Counted from the stretch's first letter, positions 29,933 to 39,427 are shown. The stretch: DNA of 64,000 bases from Arsenophonus sp048493715 (GCA_048493715.1 JBGDCZ010000006.1:1-64000), one strand, 5' to 3'. The notes: a model not told the origin generated them from the sequence alone. Numbers and translations: made by a program.

Positions 29933-30097
29933 ATGTTTAAAAGAATCAAAAGATGCATTACTGCCAATAGGCTGTTTAATTATTGCTTTTCCTCCTCTAC
30001 TAACCCTATTTATTCAAGCCCCTCCATAAGGGGCTTTTTTTTGTCACACCAATGCTCAGATATGGCACGAAGAAAGGAGAAACAACACGATGGTTAA
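29933..30097 (+). CDS. pyrL: PyrL-like leader peptide of the pyrBI operon
   Basis: The small frame begins MFKRIKRCITANRLFNYCFSSS and runs 54 codons. It passes through the attenuator hairpin and stops at TAA 30095-30097, eight bases inside pyrB. In E. coli, low UTP stalls polymerase in U-rich leader stretches. The translating ribosome then prevents the terminator from forming. A pyrimidine-rich stretch (29980-30015) just before the hairpin fits this model. An in-frame ATG at 29891 overlaps the promoter and is less likely the start. Confidence 0.65.
   Translation: MFKRIKRCITANRLFNYCFSSSTNPIYSSPSIRGFFLSHQCSDMARRKEKQHDG
30016..30042 (+). terminator. pyrBI attenuator
   Basis: An 8-bp perfect stem AAGCCCCT/AGGGGCTT with loop CCATA is followed by a run of eight T. 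It lies 48 bases before pyrB and inside the leader frame. This is the intrinsic terminator expected for UTP-sensed attenuation. Confidence 0.92.
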
Positions 30098-31025
30098 TCC
30101 GTTGTATCTTCGAGACATAATCTCGATTAATGATTTAAAGCGTGAAGATCTGCTAACGGTACTTACAGTTGCTTCATCACTTAAACAACATCCGCAACCT
30201 GATCTACTAAAACACAAAGTGATTGCCAGTTGTTTTTTTGAAGCTTCTACCCGTACACGTCTTTCTTTCGAAACTGCCATTCAACGTTTAGGTGCTTCTG
30301 TTGTTGGTTTTTCCGATAGCAGTAATACTTCGTTAGGCAAAAAAGGCGAAACGCTAGCAGATACCATATCTGTTATCAGTCAATATGTCGATGCCATTGT
30401 TGTACGCCATCCACAAGAAGGCGCATCCCGTTTAGCGGCCGAGTTTGCCGGAAAAACCCCAGTGATCAATGCAGGTGATGGCGCAAATCAACATCCTACC
30501 CAGACACTGCTCGATCTGTTCACTATTCAGGAAAGCCAAGGCAGCTTGGATAATTTACATATCGCGATGGTCGGTGACTTGAAATATGGTCGAACCGTTC
30601 ATTCATTAACCCAAGCTTTATCGAAATTTGACAATAACCATTTCTATTTTATTGCGCCTGAAGCCTTAGCCATGCCTGCTCACATTCTACATTTATTAGA
30701 AGAAAAAGGGATAACCTATAGTTTACATGACAGTATGGAAGTGGTTTTGCCAAAACTTGATATTCTCTATATAACTCGAATACAAAAAGAGCGCTTAGAT
30801 CCTTCGGAATATGCCAATGTTAAAGCCCAATTCATTTTAAGCAGCAATGAACTAACCACCGCTAAACCTAGCATGAAGGTTTTACATCCGCTGCCTCGGA
30901 TCGACGAAATCACCACTGATGTTGATAAAACCTCACATGCTTACTATTTTCAGCAAGCCGGTAATGGAATTTATGCCAGACAAGCACTTTTAGCTCTGAT
31001 CCTAAACAAAACTATTAATTTATAA
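30090..31025 (+). CDS. pyrB: PyrB, aspartate carbamoyltransferase catalytic subunit
   Basis: PyrB condenses carbamoyl phosphate with aspartate, the committed step of pyrimidine synthesis. The 311-residue product equals the E. coli length. It contains the carbamoyl-phosphate loop STRTRLSFET (Ser53-Arg57), the HPTQTLLDLFTI segment, the 240s-loop region RIQKERLDPSEYANV and HPLPRIDEI. AAGGAGA precedes the ATG, and the leader frame overlaps the first codons. pyrI follows after 11 bases. It is intact, so de novo pyrimidine synthesis is probably retained. Confidence 0.99.
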   Translation: MVNPLYLRDIISINDLKREDLLTVLTVASSLKQHPQPDLLKHKVIASCFFEASTRTRLSFETAIQRLGASVVGFSDSSNTSLGKKGETLADTISVISQYVDAIVVRHPQEGASRLAAEFAGKTPVINAGDGANQHPTQTLLDLFTIQESQGSLDNLHIAMVGDLKYGRTVHSLTQALSKFDNNHFYFIAPEALAMPAHILHLLEEKGITYSLHDSMEVVLPKLDILYITRIQKERLDPSEYANVKAQFILSSNELTTAKPSMKVLHPLPRIDEITTDVDKTSHAYYFQQAGNGIYARQALLALILNKTINL

Positions 31026-31036
31026 GGCAACTAATT

Positions 31037-31501
31037 ATGACAAATGACCACAAATTACAGGTGGAAGCAATTAGCTGCGGCACTGTTATCGACCATATTC
31101 CTGCCCAAATGGGTTTTAAATTGCTTTCTCTGTTTAAATTAACGCAAACTGATCAACGTATTACAATAGGCTTAAATCTACCTTCTAATCACCTAGGTAA
31201 GAAAGATCTGATTAAAATTGAAAATACCTTTTTCAGCCCTGAGCAAGCAAACGAACTCGCTATGTATGCTCCCCATGCCACAGTTAACTGTATTAAAGAC
31301 TATAAAGTAGAAAAAAAACTGTCAATTACTCTGCCTGAACAAATTGATGGGGTATTGATCTGCCCTAACAGTAATTGCATTAGTCATAATGAACCGGTAA
31401 GTAGTAGTTTTAGTGTTAAACAGCGACAGAATGAAGTCATTCTGACATGCAAATATTGTGAAAAAACCTTTGATCGACATGCGGCAATTAATAATATGTA
31501 A
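31037..31501 (+). CDS. pyrI: PyrI, aspartate carbamoyltransferase regulatory subunit
   Basis: PyrI binds CTP, UTP and ATP and gives the enzyme its allosteric control. The 154-residue product starts MTNDHKLQVEAISCGTVIDHIPAQMGFKLL. Its structural zinc site is complete, with Cys109, Cys114, Cys138 and Cys141. It is co-transcribed with pyrB, 11 bases downstream. Retention of the allosteric subunit suggests that regulated pyrimidine synthesis still matters here. Confidence 0.99.
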   Translation: MTNDHKLQVEAISCGTVIDHIPAQMGFKLLSLFKLTQTDQRITIGLNLPSNHLGKKDLIKIENTFFSPEQANELAMYAPHATVNCIKDYKVEKKLSITLPEQIDGVLICPNSNCISHNEPVSSSFSVKQRQNEVILTCKYCEKTFDRHAAINNM

Positions 31502-31595
31502 TGCGGTATTATATAAATCAGCTATTAATGTTTGCTATTAGCATAGTGGTAACACATTAATTATTAACTTTAAGACTCAAGGTAAAGAACAACTT

Positions 31596-31982
31596 ATGTC
31601 ATACGAAATTAACACTGAAGACGCCCCAGCAGCTATCGGCCCTTATGTGCAAGGTGTTGACCTTGGCAATATGGTTATTACATCAGGTCAAATTCCGGTT
31701 GATCCTAAAACCGGTGTAATAGCCGAAGACATTATTACGCAAACGACACAATCACTAGAAAATATTCAAGCTATTGTGGAGAAAGCTGGCCTCAATGTGG
31801 CTAATATTGTTAAAACTACCGTTTTTGTTAAAGATCTAAATGATTTTGCTAGCGTAAATGCTACCTATGAAACTTTTTTTAACAAACATAATGCACCTTA
31901 TCCTACTCGTTCCTGCGTCGAGGTTGCTCGCTTACCAAAAGATGTTCTCATTGAAATTGAAGCAATTGCTATTCGTAAATAG
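31596..31982 (+). CDS. ridA: RidA, 2-iminobutanoate/2-iminopropanoate deaminase
   Basis: RidA hydrolyses reactive enamine/imine intermediates released by PLP enzymes such as threonine dehydratase and so protects other PLP enzymes. The 128-residue product equals the E. coli length. It has the YjgF/YER057c fold motifs GPYVQGVDLGNMVITSGQIPVDP and the active-site strand RSCVEVARLPKDVLIEIEAIA. A GGTAAAG site precedes the ATG. It follows pyrI by 94 bases, in the enteric order. Confidence 0.98.
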   Translation: MSYEINTEDAPAAIGPYVQGVDLGNMVITSGQIPVDPKTGVIAEDIITQTTQSLENIQAIVEKAGLNVANIVKTTVFVKDLNDFASVNATYETFFNKHNAPYPTRSCVEVARLPKDVLIEIEAIAIRK

Positions 31983-32187
31983 ATGTCATTAACTGGCATC
32001 TCATAACCTAATCAACCCTAGTTAGTATCAATAAATTAACTAAATCTTTATAGAAATATTTTCTATAAAGATTTTTAACCAATTGGTTACTAATATTTGA
32101 CTATTGTTAGCCACTCTTAGCTAAAAAGTAGACAACATTCCATTTCTTTGTTTTAGATCAATAAAAGCTCTGCTAAATAGACACTAA

Positions 32188-32235
32188 ATACTACATATTG
32201 TGCTTTAATATATAAAATAGCACTACATATAGAAT
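32188..32235 (+). promoter_or_regulatory. Pair of NrdR-box-like sites upstream of nrdD
   Basis: Two 16-base sites (32188-32203 and 32220-32235) match the published NrdR consensus acaCwAtATaTwGtgt at about 13 and 12 positions. They are separated by 16 bases, the phasing typical of NrdR-box pairs. They lie about 80 bases upstream of the nrdD start. NrdR represses ribonucleotide reductase operons when dATP is high. No other motif was recognised in 31983-32316. Confidence 0.65.
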
Positions 32236-32316
32236 TTATAGATAAGATTATCCACAAATAAAGGCTTTCACTATTAATTGGGATTAATTTATCGATAACA
32301 GTTAGAGAAACCTATT

Positions 32317-34448
32317 GTGAAAACAGTAGTTATTAAGCGTGATGGTTGTCAGGTGGTTTTTGATAAAAATCGGATCAAAGAAAGCTGTCGTGCGTGCAGC
32401 CACTGGGATTTGTAATGAGCAATATTCCGCTGTTGTCACCTCAGTTGTCGAACAACAATTAGACAACCGCCAACCCGTTGATATTCATGAAATTCAACAA
32501 GCCGTTGAAAATCAACTGATGGCAGGCAGGTCAATACAAAGATCTGGCTCGAAATTACATTGAATATCGTCATGAGCGTGATATTGCTAGAGAACAATAT
32601 AGTCGTCTAAACCACGAAATTCGCGGCTTGATTGAACAGAGTAATGTTTCGTTATTGAATGAAAATGCAAATAAAGACAGTAAAGTTATTCCAATCCAAC
32701 GTGATTTATTAGCCGGAATAGTCGCTAAACATTATGCTAAACAACATATTTTACCGCGTGATGTGGTCATGGCACATAAACGCGGTGAAATTCACTATCA
32801 TGATCTCGATTATTCGCCATTTTTCCCGATGTTTAACTGTATGCTGATCGATTTGCAAGGGATGTTAACCAAAGGTTTTAAAATGGGTAATGCTGAAATT
32901 GAGCCACCGAAATCAATTTCAACAGCCACCGCTGTTACGGCACAAATTATTGCACAAGTTGCCAGCCATATTTATGGTGGTACAACCATTAATCGTATTG
33001 ATTAAGTACTTGTTCCTTTTGTTCAAGCTAGCTATAAAAAACACTTAAAAATTGCGCAGCAATGGCACGTTACCGATCAACTGGCCTATGCCGAAAGTAG
33101 AACAGAAAAAGAATGCTATGACGCTTTTCAATCACTAAAATATAAAGTTAATACGCTACATACCGCGAATGGACAAACGCCTTTTGTTACCTTTGGCTTA
33201 GGAACATCAAAAGAAGCGCGTTTAATCCAAAAATCTATCTTACAAAATCGCTTAGCCGGACTGGGAAAAAATCGTAAAACCGCGGTATTTCCAAAATTAG
33301 TTTTTGCTATTCGTAAAGGCATCAATCACCAGTATGGCGATCCAAACTACGACATTAAACAACTGGCACTGGAATGCGTCAGAAAACGGATGTATACAGA
33401 TATTCTTAACTATGAACAGGTGGTAAGTGTCACTGGCTTCTTCAAAACACCGATGGGTTGCCGCAGTTTTCTCGGCGTCTATGAAGAACAAGGCCAAGCT
33501 ATCCATGAAGGACGTAATAATCTCGGCGTGATCAGTATTAATTTGCCACGCATCGCGATTGAGGCTAAAGGGCACGAACAAATATTTTGGCAATTACTTG
33601 ATGAAAGGCTAGCTATTTCTAAAAAAGCACTGATGACTCGAATTGCCAGGCTGGAAAATGTTAAAGCACGTATTACGCCAATTCTCTATATGGAAGATGC
33701 TTGTGGAATTCGTTTACAAGCGGAAGACAATATTGCTGAAATATTTAAACGTGATCGCGTATCGATCTCGTTAGGCTATATTGATCTACATGAAACAATT
33801 AATACCCTTTATGGCACGCAAAAACATATTTTTGATGATGAAATCCTACGGCAAAAAGCTTATCAGATCATTCAACATCTGCGCACCACGACTGACCACT
33901 GGAAAGCGGAAACTGGCTATGGATTTAGTTTATATAGTACACCTAGTGAGAATTTATGTGACCGATTTTGTCGCTTAGATGTCACTGAATCTGGCTTAAT
34001 CGAAGGAGTTACTAACAAAGGGTATTATACCAATAGTTTTCATCTGGATGTTGAAAAACAGGTCAATCTTTACGATAAAATTGACTTTGAAGCACCTTAT
34101 CTGGCATTAGCCAATGGCGGCTTCATCTGTTACGGTAAATATCCAAACTTACAACATAACTTAAAAGCATTAGAAGATGTCTGGGATTATAGTTATCACC
34201 ATATCTCCTATTATGGTATTAATACCCTGATTGACGAATGTTATGAATGTGGATTTACTGGTGAATTTGCCTGTACCAGTAAAGGATTTGTCTGCTCATC
34301 TTGCAACAATCATGATCCAACCCGTGTTTCTGTTATTCGCCGCGTTTGTGGTGATCTTGGCAGCCCAGATGCTAGGCCATTTAATGGCGGTAAACAAGAA
34401 GAAGTTAAGCGACGAATTAAACATTTGAAAAACGAACAACTTGGTTAA
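32317..34448 (+). pseudogene. nrdD: nrdD remnant, anaerobic ribonucleoside-triphosphate reductase
   Basis: NrdD makes deoxynucleotides without oxygen by a glycyl radical. The GTG start gives an ATP-cone N-terminus (VVIKRDGCQVVFDKNRIKES). Two early frame changes (near 32375 and 32540) are followed by a frame running to the end. That frame is interrupted once by TAA at 33003-33005, where E. coli has Glu in INRIDEV. Most of the catalytic barrel, the C-terminal zinc Cys pairs (CYECG, CSSCNN) and the radical loop are readable. The loop reads RVCGDLGSPDARPFN where E. coli has RVCGYLGS. A GFG segment also appears shortened (TFGLGTS). Confidence 0.97.
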
Positions 34449-34452
34449 CACT

Positions 34453-34918
34453 ATGAATTATCATTAATATTACCCTGTTGATGTTGTTAACGGCCCAGGA
34501 ACAAGTTGCACGCTATTTGTCGCAGGTTGCCTCCATCAATGCAAAGGCTGCTATAACAAAAGCACCTGGAAAATTGATTCTGGTAAACCGTTTACTCAAG
34601 CAATGGAAAATCAAATTATCGCTGATTTACAAGACCAACGGATCGTACGTCAGGGACTGTCCCTCTCTGGTGGCGATCCATTACACCCACAAAATGTGCC
34701 GGCGGTTTTACAACTGGTTAAGCGTGTTAAGTTGGAATGCCCAGATAAAGATATTTGGCTATGGACGGGTTATACCCTTTACGAATTAACTGATCAACAA
34801 CACTAAGTCGTTAACTATCTTAATGTATTAGTGGATGGTAAATTTATTCAAGCGCTTTATGAACCCAATTTTATTATGGCGAGGTAGTCATAACCAAGTG
34901 ATCCATAAACTAGATTAA
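34453..34918 (+). pseudogene. nrdG: nrdG remnant, NrdD-activating radical SAM enzyme
   Basis: NrdG generates the glycyl radical on NrdD with a 4Fe-4S cluster. The frame from ATG 34453 reads MNYH, then TAA where E. coli has Gln, then YYPVDVVNGPGTSCTLFVAGCLHQCKGCYNKSTW with the intact CxxxCxxC cluster motif. LSLSGGDPLHPQN is also kept. A second TAA (34804-34806) replaces a likely Gln, and a frameshift near 34870 disrupts the last 20 residues (IWRGSHNQVIHKLD in another frame). It starts four bases after the nrdD stop, as an operon. Confidence 0.96.
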
Positions 34919-35355
34919 TTTTCACGATGCCAAACAAGTTTTGTGCCAAATCCTAGCCTATTATTAACCATTTTGATCTGTTGCAAAGACAATTGCCAGA
35001 TAGGTATACTCGCCGCCATGGCGAATGGAAATCGCCGACTATACTCTTGCCTGGCTTGCTTTTCTTTTTGGCCGGTTAGCGAACTTACTTTACCGATAAA
35101 CTGTATCCCTTGTATTTTAACAACTATTTTGCTTTGGTTACAAACAGTCCCTGCCACAATCGGGTTGTTAAGCATCAATTCTGCATGCCGAGTACTCGTT
35201 TCGGTTAGAAAATATAACGACATCGTTTGAGCTTTGAAAGTATAAAAACAGATGGCAGACCAAATATCTGACTGAAAAGAGGTAAATAGCGAAAAAACAT
35301 GCTGACGAGAAAAATATTGTTGAATCATAGCCAATGATGGTTGCCCAGCAAACAT
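34915..35355 (-). CDS. yhbP: YhbP, UPF0306 family protein (FMN-binding split-barrel type)
   Basis: The 146-residue product follows E. coli YhbP throughout: QHVFSLFTSFQSDIWSAICFYTF, FLTETSTRHAELM, VAGTVCNQSKIVVKIQGIQFIGKV, YSRRFPFA and NRLGFGTKLVWHRE. The family resembles pyridoxamine-phosphate-oxidase-like split barrels, but no reaction is established. It is convergent with nrdG and overlaps its last bases. It is the only intact gene between ridA and deaD, which suggests either selection or luck. Confidence 0.93.
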   Translation of the reverse strand: MFAGQPSLAMIQQYFSRQHVFSLFTSFQSDIWSAICFYTFKAQTMSLYFLTETSTRHAELMLNNPIVAGTVCNQSKIVVKIQGIQFIGKVSSLTGQKEKQARQEYSRRFPFAMAASIPIWQLSLQQIKMVNNRLGFGTKLVWHREN

Positions 35356-35460
35356 AGTAAATCACATATCTCCTTATGCGAAAAACATGCTGAAAAATTA
35401 TTTTCAGCGTGTTTTTAACAAAAATCTAAGATGCCATCATCCGATGATTTATATTACCAA

Positions 35461-35753
35461 TTATCTATAAACTGGAGCAGTCACTGGACTATTACCATAG
35501 ATTCTGGCATTAGCTTGTACTTTATTTTACGTATAGGCTAAAAAAGTAACATAATAGCTATTTGCCCCTCTTTTAGTCGCCTCTTCAGCTAACTGCTGAA
35601 CGGCGCTAGTAGGTATTTCCCCCGTAACTATCGAGACAATTCCGGTTGGCTGTTGAGCAGGAAATTCTATTACTTCTTTAGCCTGATCTGCCATTGCACA
35701 AATGATAATGCACCTAAAACGAAAATTAAAGTAGCTGGTAGTTTTTTCATCAT
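35461..35753 (-). pseudogene. DUF1471 (YdgH/BhsA/McbA-type) small periplasmic protein remnant
   Basis: A signal-peptide start (MMKKLPATLIFVLGAL) is followed by a frame change after about 15 codons. The mature part then reads EVIEFPAQQPTGIVSIVTGEIPTSAVQQLAEEATKRGANSYYVTFL. An in-frame TAA near the end (AYT stop NKVQANARIYG) interrupts the frame. The family comprises stress-related periplasmic proteins of about 90 residues. The exact paralogue cannot be named. A GGAGT site precedes the ATG. Confidence 0.75.
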
Positions 35754-36018
35754 AAACTCCTTAATTGATTATTGTCATTCAGAAATATTATTGTTTTTCC
35801 TGTGAAATAGATCACAATATAGGCACTACTTTAAATTTTGGATTAGTTTTTTGTTGCTGTCTTTCAAAAAATGAATAACATTGCAAAATAATACATTGAA
35901 CTTTGTTAAAATATAGTTTAAACGCCTGATAGAACGCATTATCACGACAAAAAATAGCTAGAAAATTGACTTATTTTTTCTATCAAATTAACCAAAAAAT
36001 TAATTTAATCAAACCAAT

Positions 36019-36289
36019 ATGACTAAAAAGCATTGGTCAATTTATCTGATAAGAGATAAACAAAATGCGCTTATACTGGCATCACAACAGATATAGCCCG
36101 CCGCTTCAACAACATCACTCAGGCAAAGGCGCAAAAGCTTTAAAGGGAAAACAGCCTCTTTCAGTAGTATATCAATGCCAACTAACCAGTCATTCCGATG
36201 CTTTATTGTTCGAATATCAAATAAAACAATTAACCAAAGCACAAAAAGAACAAGTAGCCTCAGATCAACCTTTAGATCTGGTGGATTAA
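36019..36289 (+). pseudogene. yhbQ: yhbQ remnant, GIY-YIG nuclease-superfamily protein
   Basis: E. coli YhbQ is a small GIY-YIG domain protein with reported DNA-cleaving activity. Here MTKKHWSIYLIRDKQNAL leads, after a frame change near 36070, to YTGITTDIARRFNN. A second change near 36108 gives HHSGKGAKALKGKQPLSVVYQCQ and EYQIKQLTKAQKEQ. The GIY-YIG signature strand and the rest are therefore recognisable, but they are split over three frames. The 3' end overlaps convergent yhbS. Confidence 0.9.
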
Positions 36290-36780
36290 CTTACTAAATT
36301 AACCGTCATCAAAATGAGAAGAAAAATTAACTCGTCCTGAATAATCGGCTTACCATTATCTAACACATAAACTTGAAAATACGCCTCCATTCCATGCGGT
36401 TTAACGAGCATAAAGCCGAAGCGGTTATAATAATTTGGATCACCAAGAACCACCACCGCTTTATAACCAAATTCATTTATACTATATAACCCATCATACA
36501 CCAATTTGGTGCCAATTCCCTGTCGTTGGTAAGCACTATCAACGGCTATTGGAGCTAACCCTACACATTGACACTCCTTATCACCATTAACATCTACTAG
36601 GGTAAAGCCGATATAACCAATAATGTTTCCTTTATCATCGGTAGCCACCATTCCTAATACCAATAAACCATCCTCATGCAATTTTCATACCAGATCAGCC
36701 TCTGCACTGGTGGGAAAAGTTTGACGCAACAATTAATCAATTCCTGGCGTATCGACAGTAATTTCAACTCGAATTAGCAT
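36286..36780 (-). pseudogene. yhbS: yhbS remnant, GNAT acetyltransferase
   Basis: YhbS is a GNAT-fold N-acetyltransferase. The reading MLIRVEITVDTPGID, TAA, LLRQTFPTSAEADLV, TGA, KLHEDGLLVLGMVATDDKGNIIGY shows two nonsense codons in one frame. It continues through the acetyl-CoA motif (AVDSAYQRQGIGTKLVYDGL) and EFGYKAVVVLGDPNYYNRFGF. A shift near the end moves the family C-terminus (LVNFSSHFDDG) out of frame. Internal translation from ATG 36681 would give 131 residues with the CoA motif, so residual activity is not excluded. It overlaps yhbT by seven bases. Confidence 0.92.
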
Positions 36781-37279
36781 GATAATGCACGCTCTTTATA
36801 ATCAGTACTTTCACTTTGTACTAGTTTAATCAAATCAGCCAAGTGCAATAAACCAAAGCGTAAAACTGCTGGCATGCTCTCTAAATTCAAATGCAGCTTA
36901 CATACAAACAAGCTCTGTATCCCCTTCGATACCTAACCGACGCTGAAAAATAAGGTATCAGGATCTTCTTTGCGCCCTGCAATTAAAATTAAATCATTCG
37001 CCCCACTACAAAAACTGACATCTACTGGTTGATATTTACTGACTATAATTTTACCTGCCTGCAGGCTAATATACCAAAAAGTTGCATATTGTGCACTTCA
37101 ACTTTCAGCCATTTATTCTGCAAAAAATCAAGTTCTCCATCAGTTAATGCTTGCTGAAATTGCCAGCTTAATAACTGCTCCAAAATTTGGCGGTGTAAAA
37201 TAAAAAGTGTTGCTTTTAATGGTAAACGTATAAATTTAGGTCCATGTTGTATAATTTGCTGGCGAATTTTCTTTAACAC
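36774..37279 (-). pseudogene. ubiT: ubiT (yhbT) remnant, SCP2-domain ubiquinone biosynthesis accessory factor
   Basis: UbiT binds lipid through an SCP2 domain and, with UbiU and UbiV, supports oxygen-independent ubiquinone synthesis. From GTG 37279 the frame reads KKIRQQIIQHGPKFIRLPLKATLFILHRQILEQLLSWQFQQALTDGELDFLQNKWLKVEV, very like E. coli YhbT. A frame change near 37060 and stops near 37020-36900 break the rest. The C-terminus (MPAVLRFGLLHLADLIKLVQSESTDYKERAL) is still readable to TAA at 36774. Confidence 0.9.
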
Positions 37280-37530
37280 AATCCAAATTCCTCTTATTAT
37301 TTTTAAAATATATTTTCTAAGCATTAATGATAATCACTCATTCTGCCAAATTATTAGGTGCTATCTTTGAATCCATGTCAAAATTTAACAAACAATCGAT
37401 TAATCTATTCGATTTCATGTCCCATATAGCAAAATTAATTCACAAAAGAAAGTAATCTAGCTTAAGTCAAAACAACAATATTACGCCTTTACTACAATCG
37501 CCAGATATCTAACTGTACGCTAGATCAATT

Positions 37531-38524
37531 ATGGAATTATTATGTCCAGCAGGTAATTTACCTGACTTAAAAATAGCTGTCGATAACGGAGCTGATGCTG
37601 TTTATATTGGCTTTAAAGACGACGACACCAATGCACGTCATTTTACTGGTTTAAATTTTAACGAAAAAATTAGCTGAAGCCATCAAATATGCTCATGATC
37701 GTCATTGTAAATTACATGTTGCTATCAACACTTTTGCTCAGCAAAATGGTTTTAATCACTGGCTAGCCGCTGTTGATATGGCTGCTGAGATTGGCGTTGA
37801 TACATTGATCCTAGCTGATCTTGCTATATTGGATTATGCAGCCGAAAAATATCCGCATATTGAACGTCATGTCTCGGTTCAAGCTTCTGCGCCAAATATT
37901 GAAGCAATTCGATTTTATCAACGTAATTTCGCCGTCCAACGAATAGTTTTACCGCGCGTTCTGTCATTACATCAAGTCAAACAGTTAGCCAAAAGCAGTC
38001 CAGTAGCATTTTAAGGTTTTACATTTGGAAGTCTTTGCATCATGGCGGAAGGACCCTGTTATCTTTCTTCTTATCTTACAGGAGAATCATCAAATACCGT
38101 AGGAGCTTGTTCACCGGCCCAATTTGTACGTTGGCAACAAACTGACAAAGGTATGGAATCGCGCAAATAATATTTTAATTGACTGCTACTCAAATAATGA
38201 AAATGCCAGTTATCCAACCCTTTGCAAAGGAAGGTATTGTGTCGATGGAAAAAATATCACGTGTTAGAATAACCCACCAGTCTAAATAGCCTGGAATTCT
38301 TACCAGAACTTATGATGGCAAATATTGCCGCTGTCAAAATTGAAGGCCGCCAAAGAAGTCCTACTTACGTTGACGATGTTACTCATATTCGGCGACAAGC
38401 CATCGATTATTGCAGAAACGATCCTAAGAAATTCACAACCAAGCAAAAATGGATGGCTATATTGGAAAATCTATCTGAAGGTAAACAAACAACCCGAGGT
38501 GCATATCATCGGCAATGGCAGTAA
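37531..38524 (+). pseudogene. ubiU: ubiU (yhbU) remnant, U32-family oxygen-independent ubiquinone hydroxylase component
   Basis: UbiU and UbiV form a 4Fe-4S heterodimer that hydroxylates the ubiquinone ring without oxygen, using prephenate. The ATG frame starts MELLCPAGNLPDLKIAVDNGADAVYIGFKD and stops after a shift near 37660. The next frame gives EAIKYAHDRHCKLHVAINTFAQQNGF and IERHVSVQASAPN. TAA near 38012 precedes FTFGSLCIMAEGPCYLSSYLTGES with the cluster cysteines. Later parts (ANIAAVKIEGRQRSP, GAYHRQWQ) lie in yet another frame. The extent matches the family's 330 residues. Confidence 0.95.
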
Positions 38525-38538
38525 GATAAGGCAAAAAC

Positions 38539-39424
38539 ATGAAATATTCCTTAGGTTCAGTACCTTATTATTGGTCAAAAGAAACCTTAACTCAGTTTTA
38601 TCAACAAGCGATTAACAGTAACCCAGATATTATTTATCTCGGTGAAACTGTATGTAATAAACACCGGCAAATGCAACCAGCCGACTGGCTTGAACTGGCA
38701 AAAGAAATAACTTTGCACGGTAAACAAATTATTATCTCTACTCTATCTTTACTGCATAGCGCGGCTGAACTTAAACAGATCGCTAAATTGGTCGACAATG
38801 GTGAGTTTTTAGTTGAAGCACACAATTTCGGTATTATAAATTTCTGGTTGAGCGAAAAATACCCTTTATCGCCGGATATGGCCTTAGTTGCTATAATGCT
38901 TATACCTTATGCCTACTTTATCGCCAAGGCATGTTACGCTGGTGCCTTCCGATTGAACTTTCTCGTGATTAGTTACAAGATCTTTTTGAACAATTTGAAC
39001 AATTTGAACAGCTTGGATTTCTTCACAATTTTGAAGTCGAAGGATTTGGCTATGGACATTTACCATTAGCCCTGTCGGCTCGCTGTTTTACTGCCCGTTC
39101 AGAAAATCGCAGCAAAGATAACTGTGAAACTTGTTGTATAAAATATCCGCAAGGCAGAAAAGTCTTTTCCAAAGAAAATCAATTACTCTTTACTCTTAAT
39201 GGTGTTCAAACGCAAAGTGGTTACTGCTATAACTTAAGCAATGAACAAACTTCAATGAACGGCTTAGTTGATATTGTCCGAATTTCGGCTGAAAGTCTAG
39301 ATTCACTCACCATTCTGGAACATTTAGAGCCAATCAGCAAGGTGAGTATCCATTAAGGTTAGCTAATGATATAAACTGCAACGGTTATTGGCGGCGTTCA
39401 GCCGGTTTATATCTTATACCTTAA
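38539..39424 (+). pseudogene. ubiV: ubiV (yhbV) remnant, oxygen-independent ubiquinone hydroxylase partner
   Basis: This is the partner of UbiU. The N-terminal half is open (MKYSLGSVPYYWSKETLTQFYQQAINSNPDIIYLGETVCNKHRQMQPADWLELAKEI). A shift near 38890-38940 moves the rest into another frame: FEVEGFGYGHLPLALSARCFTARSENRSKDNCETCCIKYP with the cluster cysteines, then the C-terminus near 39424 (NCNGYWRRSAGLYL). A second shift lies near 39345. It begins 15 bases after ubiU, as an operon. Confidence 0.93.
38986..39012 (+). repeat. Three 9-bp units inside ubiV
   Basis: TTGAACAAT occurs twice exactly, followed by a third copy differing in its last bases. In the homologous frame it encodes FEQ FEQ FEQ. 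Because the unit is 9 bp, copy-number change here would not shift the frame. Confidence 0.85.
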
Positions 39425-39427
39425 ACA

